The translations under genes were made by a program, and so were the position numbers. A model generated the notes under the pieces. It searched no databases, was not told where the DNA came from, and was given only the letters and a program-made list of their open reading frames with translations. A stretch of DNA of 64,000 nt from positions 15,546,288 through 15,610,287 of the forward strand of contig NC_092676.1 in assembly GCF_964355755.1 (NCBI RefSeq), read 5' to 3'. Of this stretch, positions 13,300 to 25,500 are shown piece by piece. The DNA comes from Antedon mediterranea. Lineage: Eukaryota; Echinodermata; Crinoidea; Comatulida; Antedonidae. The number at the start of each line of letters is the position of its first letter. The first letter of the stretch is position 1.

Positions 13300-14392
13300 T
13301 AAAAACACTTTATCAGTATTGTGGAATCCCCAATACACTGATGAGTCCAATCGTTGCTTCGTGTACTGGACTGGCCGCGCCGACTGGTATGGTTGAACGT
13401 CAATTCTATCAACGTCACTCTCTATAACCCACATCTCTTCTCCCCGACCTTACTCTCTTTCTCCTCCCTCCGCCCACATACAACAGAAGGTTTTACATTG
13501 ACTGACGGTAAAATTAACTAAATTTAATCTCCCATTTTTTCAATTGAAAATTAATACAGTTACGGTTTTTTTTAAATTATTAATTAGGCCTAGTAATGAC
13601 TTTTGTGATCTTATTTTATTACTAGAATAAAGTGCTTATCCTTGCGTGAGGATAGACCTACATTTTATGTACGGATATATATACGATCATTTTGACCAAG
13701 TTTAAAAAGATAATTTGAATATTATAACTGCAATTTGCGAATGTGAATGTTCAGTAAGTATTTGTTTTGAAGTCTCTGTAAACTTGTATTCTTTTGCGAA
13801 TGTGATTAAATTGTGAAACACATTAGTTAGCCTTATTAGTACAATTAACATAATAAGTTTCCCAGAGTCGGCTTATTTGTGAAATTAATTCATCCACGAA
13901 ATTTGTTTTTATAATAGATCGTTTGTTTCTAAACGTGATATTAGAAATTATCAGCTAATGGTCTGTAAATAAATATCAAATTCCGCGAAGTGCCGTTGGG
14001 CTTCTCGACTTAAAACCTGACATATAATACATAATCTAATGCAAAAATACTCTATTTGATAAATCATTATCGATTTTTTTTCCGTACACAAACATCTATG
14101 CATTACAGTTTCTGAAAATTGCTTCTTAATTGGCACGTGACGTCATCTTATGAATTATCACGCAAGCCCTTTAAGGTATTTTCTTGGGTAGGCCTCACAA
14201 CATGAGTAACAAAATCACAGGTACGATTGTAAGTAAAATGACTTTCGGAAAATTGATGATCGTTTTTATTTAATATTTATTTATTCTATGCCTTGAGATA
14301 TGAAGTATATCAAATACGCCGTTAACACTGTAACAATAATATTATATGAATTCATTTTATATGATGAATAAGAATAGTTAATTTTTTAATCA
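13300..14392. other. Unassigned sequence
   Basis: No gene was recognised. It contains a hammerhead-like CTGATGAGTCC word at 13338-13348, judged non-functional, and a perfect CRE palindrome TGACGTCA near 14138. Confidence 0.5.
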
Positions 14393-14760
14393 ATGTTTAA
14401 ACAGTGCACAATGGACCTATTGATATCAACCGACTTAAAGTTTGTTATAATGATGCTTTCCGGACAACCCACCTTTGTTAGTGCGAGGAATTTGTTTGTG
14501 GAAAACAATATTCCATCATTTTATGAATATTTGAGGATTTCGACTTACCGATTTCTTACAAGAATAATGAAAAGCGAAAACAGAATGTTAATTTGTATAT
14601 ATAAATATTTGTTGATGGATTCAAACATGTACTACAAATGGAGAGAGGCATTGTATACCAATAAATAAAAGTTTTGGTCCTCTTTCCTTCATCTTTTTTT
14701 TTGTAATGTATTATACCATATGGACAATTGTCTAAAATAAAAGTTGAATTGAATTGAATA
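14393..14760 (+). mobile_element. Non-LTR retrotransposon (LINE) 3' end
   Basis: A 91-codon frame (14393-14668) contains SARNLFVENNIPSF and YRFLTRIMKSENRML. These resemble the extreme C-terminus of CR1/RTE-like reverse transcriptase ORFs, where a SAR..F segment is followed by a YRFM-R-..S-N pattern. It is followed by AATAAAAG and a TTGAATTGAATTGAATA tail, as at a LINE 3' terminus. The element is heavily 5'-truncated, with no reverse transcriptase core present. Confidence 0.65.
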
Positions 14761-16356
14761 TTGTAATGAAGCCTTAATCCCGAAAATATATTTTGATATA
14801 ATGGGCCTTTAAAATGGTTCCTAATTACAGTATACCTGAAACATCAATCCGAATGTTCCTCAACAGGAGTGTTTGAGTTCATTGTTAATTGCTTATTAAA
14901 TAGAGGAACTTTCAACGAAAACAAGATCAATGGCGGTTCTCGTTGAACAGAAAGCTCCACCTGTAAACGTCGCGAGTTGCTCATGTATGACCAATTCTTA
15001 ATTTACATCTTGATCTCAACTCCACCTCCCTCTACATTCACCAGCGAGTTAAAATCTGAAATTGAGATTAAAATCGACCAACGCCAACGCATTCTGCTTT
15101 CCGTAATATTGAAATCTTCATACGCTTCGATTTAACGCATCGCTTTCGCGTTTGTTCAAAATGTTCATCGACGTTATAATTTTTGTTAGAGCTATGGCAC
15201 CGGTGTATGGCATGGCTCTGATCATTGATGAGCACTGGATCCAAGAAACACAATTTTGATGACACATGGTTTTTGTACTGGCGCGTCATGCTTTCCGCTT
15301 GATTGTGTAATGATTAGTTAGATATTTTTTCAAGACGGTGTTCTCAAGGATCAGAATCTATTAGTATTAGAAAACTCGTGACTTTTGCACTTACAATTGC
15401 TATTTTACTAGTTACGTATAATAAATAATCTATCATGAATTGTGCTAGAGGATTCAAGTACCTTGCTTAGGATTAAGATTCAGCATAATGTTAGCCCTAA
15501 GCTTACTCATGTTAATTCATGTTGACTTTTAAGGCTTTTACTTATTGACTTGAATTAATTTTAAAAGCTGTGGCATTTGTTCATAATGTATTCGTTTATT
15601 CATCTATCAATTTAACATTCAATGAGTAAACGTTTAATATTGTTAAGTACACCGCGAAGCAACTCAGCAATTAGAAATTGAATTAAATGTAGCAAAGTTT
15701 GTAAAACGAAAATGGTATAGGCCTTTACCTGTACCACCATCATTCATTTAGTTTTTTTCAGGGCACTCAATATTGTAGAGGTGGCCTAGTGTTGTTAAAC
15801 TGTACTCATGTATAAACAGTGCTTATCGATTATTTCCATATTCATGCAAACAAAATTATAAACTGTAAGCGGTAGTAATTATTATTTTAAGTAGAATTGT
15901 GATTGAATTTTATTATATACTTTAGGTTAATAACGGGTTGCATCCTTAGTGAATTCAATATGCGTGTCTTTCATAGTTCAGCACGTCATTAGGTTCTAGA
16001 TTTATTTTCTCATTTTCATCCGATACCAGTTTGATGAATTACATGTTAATTACATTAATAGCGACAAGTAGAGGGAGATTTGGGAATATATGAATAGTTC
16101 ATAATGATATTCCAACAGTGCATAAACTTAACAATAACCGTATACTCCCCGGCGGAATATCATTTGTAGGCGCGGCAGGCTAATCTATCGGATTAGTGGC
16201 ATACCGGAATAAAGCCTGTCACATATTCAAATCCTGTCATTCCGCGAATGAAAATATTTCTAGATACACTGTATCTGATAATCTGATTTTTTTTCTATTT
16301 GCCTTTCTTGGAATTTTATTGCGAATTTAAATTATTATTTAATTAAACTGAATTTG
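14761..16356. other. Unassigned sequence
   Basis: I recognise no gene. A 73-codon minus frame at 15068-15289 has no identifiable domain. Confidence 0.5.
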
Positions 16357-16360
16357 GGTT

Positions 16361-16407
<47 letters not shown>

Positions 16408-17150
16408 TTATTTGGAATCTACAATTTTGAAACAGTGGCACACTTCTTGAATGAAGGTCCGTCCGGAGTAAGTAGGCCTAAACAATGATTTAACAATAGG
16501 CTTAGGCCTATTTACAGTATAAGGAACCTTAAAATAAACTATGTACAAGAAAAATAAACAAAACAAAAAAATAACATTAACAATAACATATCATTGTGCG
16601 AATATGCAAAGAGTGCAAGTTGGAGATACGGAAACTCCAGGGTGACACTCATGGCACCATGGGTTTTACGAATGGGTAAAATACAAAGTCGTGTTGACAT
16701 AAAATAATGTCTTGCATATAACGTGAAGCATGACGTGACATAATCTCTGGATATATTCTCCACATCTACAGGAAGCCTCACCGACAGTATTATCTGCAAC
16801 GACTCCGAAAAAGTTTATATATAAATAATGTTCTTGAATACAAAAAAAGTCTATGTTTCGCTAACAGTATGTTGTTAAATAGAGTAGAATTCATGTTTTT
16901 ATCTAACCATTTTCGAATAGAGAAGAATTCATTGAAAGCCCAAGTCATATTCAACTCACTCCGCCTCTCGTCAATCTCCCAGCTCATGAACATATTCAAC
17001 TCACATAAACCTTCATTATTGTATTATTTAGCAATATTAAACACTTGCAAATATGGCAATAGCGTATTGGAACTATCTAAGGCTCAGATATTAGCGTTCG
17101 GTCAAAGTATCTATTCCAAAAAGTCGATAGCATGTTCTTAATCTAGTAAA
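16357..17150 (-). mobile_element. Probable LINE 3' region ending in an (ATT)n tail
   Basis: Read on the minus strand, the sequence ends with a non-coding stretch containing GTTTCAAAATTGTAGATTCC, an AATAAA and then a pure (ATT)n microsatellite (about 16363-16407). That is the usual 3' architecture of CR1/L2-type LINEs. The coding part is too decayed to classify, and the short frames on both strands here are not credible genes. Confidence 0.4.
16363..16407. repeat. (TAA)n microsatellite
   Basis: About 15 uninterrupted copies of the trinucleotide ATA/TAA are visible. Its position suggests it is the retrotransposed tail of a minus-strand LINE. Confidence 0.95.
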
Positions 17151-19519
17151 AAAGCTTCATTAGCGACATATTGGATTACAAAGACAAATATTATCATTGG
17201 TGCAGTCCAATTGTCTTTCACTAGATTAATGGTTTTATTACACAGACCCGTTCGCATACAATGTTCATCTTCTTTTAAGTAATTGATTCCTTGGTGTACC
17301 TATATAATAAGAATGAATTTGTTCACACAAAATGTGTGATAATTGGTTAAACGTATGCATAATTAATCCTCAGTAGACACGACCCACTTCTGTATGACCA
17401 TCTCCGGTAGGTAGGCCTAGTGGCAAAACAGATACGAGTATAATTACATCAACAGTACGCGTCACACCGTAACATCTGATTAAAAACAAAATTCAAGAAT
17501 GAAATCTATTAAAAATAAAGCTAAACAATAATTAATCGTACCGTAACATTATGAATATGAGATAACAATGGATAACAACCGATATGCCTACTAACAAACT
17601 TATTCAAATGCTGTTTAGTCAAGACAGGCGTAATAATGTCTACCCGTTGGCTTTTAGTCGCGTGCAAACGCGACAGTCTACAGCTCACTATGTCGGTCGG
17701 TCGTTCGGTAAACACTAACTCAAATTTGAGCACGCGACTGCAGCCATGTATATTACCTTGTTTAGTTTAGTATTGCTATTAGAGTAGGCCTGTAATTGTA
17801 TAAACACCGTCAAATGGTGTATCATCTTCCTATACCTTAAACCCAGAAGCCCAGAAAAAAAGTCCCCCTCCCTTTGGCCTGCAAAAGTAATCTAAAAGAA
17901 GACCATCTCGAACTTAAGGTAGGTGAGGAATTATTTTTGAGATAGACTATTTGAATATCAAAGAAAGAAGGTGATTTAATGCCAGATAACTTGTGATGTA
18001 GATAAAATGAATGATCGAGTTTATACATACATTCATTTTACACAGTTAAAATTGGTATCTTTATGCGAAATATGCAAAAATGGCAGGTAATCCTCTAATT
18101 ATTTTAGTAGTAATTCAAAGAATGTACAGTATTTGTTTCGAAAAGAAGCTCCCTTTTAAGTTTGCAAAAGTAATCTCGAAATGAATCCCATCTCAAAAAG
18201 AAGTCTACCGTTACTATTAGAGGTAGGTTACTATTAGAGTGTGGGTTACTATTAGAGGATTTACGGTATTCATTCGTTAATCAGTGAAAAATTACCTCAT
18301 TTATTGTCATTTTCATATAAAATATACATAGAAATTATGTTCAAAATATCTGTATGATGTAACTAAGGTACAGGTATATAACTGGCGACTAGTGAGTTTT
18401 TATGTCATATTCATGAAATATTTATGAGTCAAGTCATTATTAATCATGGTAAAGCTATAGGCAGATTATAGGCTATAAATAGCACATTGTTGGGTTTTTC
18501 TGTATTTGAAAATATAGGCCTATCGATAACTGGAGGTCGTTTAATGAGGTAATTATGCCAATTTCGGTATATTTCAGTCTGGTCATCATTTGAAACCAGC
18601 CACGCATAATGACATAATGCACTGTTTCACAGTTCCTTAAAATATACTTTGATATTATTGACATTTATAAATGGCGGTGGTAATAATATAAATTCAAGGA
18701 GGGCAGCATAGATGAAAATGGTAGGCCTACTACATGTTATACTTTTATTAATTGCTATTACCGTATTTTACCAACAGCGATCCACATGTAGAATAATTTC
18801 GGTTATTTTTGCCAAGGCTATCGAACAATTGTTAGTAGTTATATTATTACTTCCTTTCAAGGCCTAAAGGAGTTGTGTTATGCACTATGCATTATGCACT
18901 CTAAAATAATCTCTTTGGTTGAGTTGGTTTTTAAATCCACGAAGTTGTGCATAATGAGAATATTAAATGTTTTGTGGGTAATACCACATAGTTTAATCAC
19001 TAAATACGTGGTGCATGTTGCATTAATGATTTCCGTGCTACGAAACATAACATAACATGACATCCGAACCCAATCATAATGTAGCGAATTTAAATAAACC
19101 AATACGGATAGCATTTGACGTTTCAGCTCTTCATTTGACCAATTCAGCATGGATAGGAAACATAAATTAAGAAAGAAAAAAGAAAATATAAATCTAACCT
19201 GACATTGAATTAGGCTACCGTTATAGATAATAGATCGTTTCTACAACAACAAGAGGATAGTGTACGTGTGAGACCATGGACCTATTGGTGAGACTTCGGA
19301 TAAGAAGGCACTTTTAGCGTTCCATAATGCTAGAATTTAAACAGCGCCCTCGTTTGAAAGTTGACGGTGTGTGTGTGTGTGGTACTACTGGGCATGACCT
19401 GCCTGGGCTGGGGCCAGTTATAGTGGGCTGAGAATCCTGGTTGATCGTAGCCTACCGCTAGGCCTAGGCCTACACATCTGGGGTTTTTTCAGATAAATTG
19501 TCCAACTTACTAACAAACA
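17151..19519. other. PEX16 upstream region with dispersed repeats
   Basis: There is no gene. The segment at 17690-17765 repeats the CGGT-rich / GGTAAACACTAACT / GCACGCGACTG module of the 12505-13290 array. Segments at about 17860-17920 and 18150-18260 share AAGTAATCT and CATCTC words with 27600-27720 (dispersed repeat). A short (GT)n lies near 19366-19381, just upstream of PEX16. The AGGCCTA words cluster at 19455-19475. Confidence 0.6.
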
Positions 19520-22500
19520 ATGGCTACTTCTACGACGTTAGATACTGTATGGGAGAAGGTATTTGAACGATATAAAGAGACTTGGTTATGGTATGAACAA
19601 TGGGTATCAAAGAATCCAACAACTGTTGCTCAAGTTGAAAATACCTTCAGAATGTTGTCGTACATGATAGCAGGTAGGTACGGCCGATAGGACTAACAAT
19701 AATAATAATAACTAGGGCCTGGCCTAGGCCTAGCCTAGGTTAGACCATGTCTAATTCCTCCATGGTTAGATGAATCCTTGACTAGATTTTTAAATGAATA
19801 AGGTATTTAAAAAAACTAAGATTTCGAAATAATTACATTAAAAAGACACCTTCCCTACAATTTGTGACGTTTTGTAAAAATAATACAAATATATATTTTA
19901 AATATATATGTTATGCGCGATTTGAACGATTTGCGCAATTTGAAATTGCGCAAAAAAATCCTTGCGCAATTTGAAATTGCGCAAAGAATTCTTGCGCAAT
20001 TTAAAATTGCGCAAGGATTTTTTTGCGCAATTTCAAATTGCGCAATCAACTTGCGCAATTTCAAATTGCGCAAGAAAATCTTTGCGCAATTTTAAATTGC
20101 GCTGCACAATTTGTAAATTGCGCAAGATAGTTCTTGCGCAATATGACACCTTTGCGCAATTTGAAAACGAACTGTAAATTTTCCCATACATGGCTAGGCT
20201 AGGCCTAGGCAGAGGAGTTTAAAATTTAGAATAAGACCATTTCAATGAAGATAATGTTAATACTCACTTTTTAAGTTTTTAATATTAGTTTAAGCTAGGC
20301 CATGTAACCTAGTCAGTATCAGTAGTCCACACCCTAGCTAGGCTAGAGTAGTATAGCCGGCCGCCCGCGCCGCGCCCGCCTGGTGGAATACCACCGCTTC
20401 GTTTTCCTTCGTCGGTTCTTCGACGGTATGCTAACTTATAACAATATTTGCACTACTAAAATAAGGAAATGCGATATTTATCTTTAATTTTGAATCATTC
20501 TTAGAAATTACTATAAAAATATGGGTGTGCATGATTTCACAATCTGTCGAAAAACCTTGCGCAATTTGCAGATTACTTGCGCAATTTAATACGTTGCTTG
20601 CGCAATTTGAAACACATGTTTCAATTCAAATTGCGCAAGGATTTTTTTTGCGCAATTTGAAATTGCGCAAAAAAAATCCTTGCGCAATTTGAATTGAAAC
20701 ATGTGTTTCAAATTGCGCATAACACATATACGCTGTGGCTAAAGATACGGTACCGTATTCTAACTTCTGTTTACTAAAGATACGGTAAAATTGCATTACG
20801 TCATAACCAGCCAATGGGGTGCTGGTACGTGTGTGACGTCATCGTATAAGGACTTTATGGATTTTTTTCATATCGCGAAAACCATGGAGGTATGGCGAAA
20901 ACAGTGATCAACCGCATTTTCTTTATGCTTTATTTATCGCTATTATCGCCGTCGTGTGTGACAAAAACTAAATGTAGCCTACGTCTGTTATTATTATTGA
21001 AAAGCCATGTTGATTTTAATTCTAGAATAGAGAAAACCGTTTTAAAAGAGGCCTAGGCCTACTTACTACGTACTATGCATTATATGAGTTTGTTTATCAT
21101 TATGTAGGGAAAGCGATGCCAGGCTGTGGCCAGCTGCATATGTGTGCTGTGCGCTGATTTCTGTGACTCGTCAGCCCTGGGGCTACACTGCTGTCTAAAT
21201 CATAGTATTTAAGGGCCCCTTTATTGTCCGCATTTGCTTGTTGTTTATGGTCACCATTGTAAACAAAGTTTTAAAAAAATATAGGCCTAAATAGGCCATT
21301 TTGAATAAAAATAAAACCCTCATCTGCAGCGCACACACATCCACGCAGCCTGGCGCCGCCGATAGGAATTCTCTACATATATACAACCAACAACAGACGC
21401 GATATGAAAAAAAATCCAAAGTCCTTATACGATGACGTCACACACGTACCAGCACCCCATTGGCTGATTATGACGTAATGCAATTTTACCGTACCTTTAG
21501 TAAACAGAAGTTAGAATACGGTACCGTATCTTTAGCCACGGCGATATATATACTGTATAAACATTAAACCAGGTCATTCCTTGGGTTAAATGTAGTGTTA
21601 TGGAGAAGTCTCACCATTCATATAATTAAATTCAATACGGAAGAATTTCACAGATACTGTCACTTTATTTCGTATAACTTCGAACGTGTTCAAACATTAC
21701 ATCAGTACAAATCACATCTCATTCCTCCCGGCAACCACATATCTGGCGCCCTCTATCAGTCTTATTATCTCCGGAACATGTAGGTTTTATGGTAAATTAT
21801 GATAATAATATGATACCTAGCCTGACGTATAGTTGCTGAATTAATTGTCTTTCTATTTTTGCTAGACTCCGTTGATACAAATTGGGGAAAACCCGGTATT
21901 TTCGCTGAAAAGTTAGCAGTCTTCCATTTGTTTTGGCCTCACGATCGATCGAAAAGTGGGTGAATTACAGGAGAAAAGCAAAAATATCAATTCGTGCGCA
22001 ATGCATTTTGGGATTTATAGCGGGCCGCTATAATTATTAGAATCGACTTATTTTTCACATTTTTAACCATTTAAAGACGAAAAAAGTTATGCAATAGGAC
22101 CATATAGTATTATTTTTACATTAAATATAGTTTGTGATCTTAATTAGATCCAAAAAACTGTAGGGAAGGTGTCTTTAAATGTATTGTAACCGATAAGCTA
22201 AATTGTAAAATATATTTTTGTTTAAATTGGTTGCCATTTAAAAGAATTGTTATACTAATCAATTTTTATTTTGGTTCATTAATTTAATTTAACAGATTTT
22301 TTTCTGTATGTTTTTATATTCAGTCATCAAGTAAATTTTTTTTCCTTCTTTGTTTTCATGGTTTAGGTCGTTTTGAAGATTCGCAAGTCATGTCAGAGTT
22401 AAGTAAGTGATAAATTCACAAAGTGTTAGAATATTTAAAGATGTATTGTCCCCCTGAAAAAATAATTCTTGAAAAAAAAATTTTTTAATATTTCATTTTA

Positions 22501-25500
22501 ATGTAACATAATAGTTATCCACTTTGACAAAAAATTTAGATCGAAAAAAAATGTATTTACCAGAAAAATTTTTATCTAAAGCAAAAAATGGTCAAATTGG
22601 CTGCCAGCCAATGGATTTTTGGTTGAATTTTACCATTCATTTTGTAAATTTTCGTTTTTTTTTCTATTGAAGTGATTAACTTGATTAAAAATACAAAATA
22701 ACATATTCAAAGTCTGATTTAATTAATCTTTATTTTTCATGTTTTTTGGGACAATACATCTTTAAAGTGTAGAATATTTAAAGTCTGATAATAAAAGAAA
22801 AACTTTTTCATTGTGCACTATTCAACTTACTATATATTTAACAACATTATTCATAAATCGACATGGATAACAAAAATATAGTGAGCATTTCAATTTATAG
22901 AAATTAAAAGTAAAATCAGGAGGGTTTTTATGGTTTGTATAAAAAAATATTATAAGTTGCATTTAATTGATTATAATTATTAGGTTATATGCATTATCAT
23001 GCATATAACCTCTTGATTCTAACCTAAATCTTTATTTATTTATTTATTTATTCTTTCCTTAGCACTATTTTGTCCGTGAATTATCTTGGCATCAGTTTCA
23101 TCTATCTAAGTCAATTTTTCAGAGTATATTCCTTATGGCCAGGAATCGATGTGGTTATGTTTTCACGATGCGCAATCAAAAATTACGCGGTCTACGCGCG
23201 ATTTAACGAAATCACGTTTGTAATCATATCTTCACAAACATGAATCACTTTTAAACAAAATTTGGTACTCATAAATTTCAGGTCATATTTCATCATATGG
23301 CAATACAATTACGTGCGTAGCGCATATAACGCTTGCGTACGCGCGCTTAAAATGTTCAAAATTGTCAAAATTAATTTTCGATGAAATTAGAGTACGTTTC
23401 AGGCAATTTTAAGCGTTTAAAAAATTGCCATGAGTGCGCCGATTTTTGCACGCGCACTGCGTGTTAAACGTTAATGCGCACTCTTTTTTCCCGATTTCTG
23501 TTTTACAATCTTTCTTTAATAATATCATCATATTTGATTCACGTTTCAACTCGAAATTGCGTTATACGAGCACGTCGAAAGGGACTGGCTACGCACGTAT
23601 AAGTTAACAAAATGGTGAAAATATGCTAAATTTTAAAATTAATATATATCGTCAGAATGCAGGGGAACACCTATTTTTTATTTCATTTTCTTGAAGTGTA
23701 TGTATCATATGTGTGATTTATTATCAAATTAAGAGAACAAAAGTTGATTAAGTCTTCATTAATTGCATATTAAATTTAAAAAAAATAATTATGACATTTT
23801 CTTAGGCCAAAATAACAAACTTAACATTAACTTTCTTCCTTCCAAAGTTCATATATTAAAGTTAAAAGTATATAGTTTGACAGTGCATCATTTGTTTACA
23901 TTTTAAAGATGTCATCATAGTAAAAAATTATAATTCATTGCGGTATGTAATAATCTATTTGCACCAAACTGGTTACTGCATAGTAAATACACGGAGGAAT
24001 TTTTCTACAACTTTTAGTCAGTGGTGTATGGCTCGATGGTCTGTGCTCGGGTCTATGGCATTCAAGGTACCGAGATCGAGTCTCACCTTGGGAAACGAAA
24101 TAAGATTTTGTTTTTTTAATATCCGTATTGTTTGTTCAAATTTATTTCTTAGTGTATAGATTATACACATGATTTATAATGAAATCTAGATAAAAATTAA
24201 CTTATGTCTTTATTATTATGTAACAACATATGTGGTTTATGACATTATACGCATATGGATCTTTGATCGGATTGTGATACCGGCTATGGTGGTCGCGTTA
24301 GCAAGGCCAGGTCACGCCCTATCATATATTATAAATAATTAAAGATTCTGAGAAAATCAATCAATCAATATATCTTTTAAAAATCAATTATCTTTATTTA
24401 AATCAATGCATATAACCTATAATTCGTCATAGTGACGAATTAAATCTAGTTAGCATTTAGCTTCTTCGGGGTGATTTCCCTCCGTCCTCTATACAATACA
24501 TCCAAATCCATAACGATGTGTGTCATATATATTTTGGTTTTTTTTTTTCAGTATTTGCAGCATCTAACCTACTTGTATTGTTCCATGACAACATCTTTAG
24601 AAAATCACTAGAAATATTCAAATCTAATATTGTAAGTAGTAATTAAAACAAGCTGGTATTTATTTTTTTTTGCTCTAAGAATTGTTCTTTGATTTTAACT
24701 GACTATTAAAACTTCACAAAACATGAGATGACCTCTATTGGCACTGGAAATTAAAACATTTGCTTACATTTCGTAGAAATAAATATTGATTGTAATTGTT
24801 TTTAAATTACGTTATGATTTGATGCATGCAATAGCAAAAAGGAATTTATAACAAACATAAATACACTACAGTTATACTTCTGGTGTGAAATCATGATTGA
24901 AACAAACTCTAATATTAATAAGGAAGAACACCACCCAGATGCCCTAGTAGAAATTAAACGAACAACAAATGTTCTCTTATAACCTTTTCACATCTGCATA
25001 GTAACCAGGTTTGATCTGATTGATTACACGTTTTCATACACGCATACACAAACCATGAGAAATCATGACAGAGAGAATAGTAAAAAAAAAAGTGGCCTCT
25101 TATTGGTGTGTTTTTCTACCGAGATTTCACAGGGGTCCCTTGTAAAATCTCGGGAAGATTGTTACAAGTTGTTACTTTTTGCAGGTTTAAAAAGGATATT
25201 ATAGGATAGATCTATTGGATTCCTTTGGATATGTTTAAAAAGTAATTTTAATATAAGTTTTCTTTGTTCAGACAATTTTCTAACAGTTGTCGTTTTTGAC
25301 AGGATTTGTCGCAGGCTAAATTGATGCAGTGGGTGACAGTGATATCGTACATAGAAGTGTTTATTGAGCTTGCTGCTTCACGTATTGGTGGAGAGTTCAC
25401 CAGGTGGACTATGATACTTCTAGTTCAAATATTCAAGTAAGCATAATTTAAACAAGAAATATTTCTTACAAAAAACGCCGCTCAACATTTAAAAATTAAT

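Larger units (their letters stand above)
19842..22174. mobile_element. TTAA-flanked TIR element (family B copy 1) with nested insertions
   Basis: The element is bounded by TTAA on both sides (19838-19841, 22175-22178). Its inverted ends are AAAGACACCTTCCCTAC on the left and GTAGGGAAGGTGTCT on the right. A shorter relative at 54457-55083 shares the first ~45 bp and the last ~380 bp. The shared parts here are about 19842-19900, about 21550-21595 and about 21784-22174. The rest is extra sequence: the TTGCGCAA array, a second TIR element and a 190-bp segment. TTAA flanks suggest a piggyBac-like target preference, but no transposase is present. It lies in PEX16 intron 1. Confidence 0.8.

Noticed and set aside
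13310-13385. Hammerhead-ribozyme-like core: a GTATTG...CAATAC hairpin, then CTGATGAGTCC and a GTCC...GGAC stem
   Set aside because: The obligatory GAAA after stem II is absent (TGGCC follows), so the catalytic core is incomplete. At most a decayed relic.
16150-16260. tRNA-like sequence with ATTCAAATCCTG
   Set aside because: It resembles a B box only, and no acceptor stem or A box is placed convincingly.
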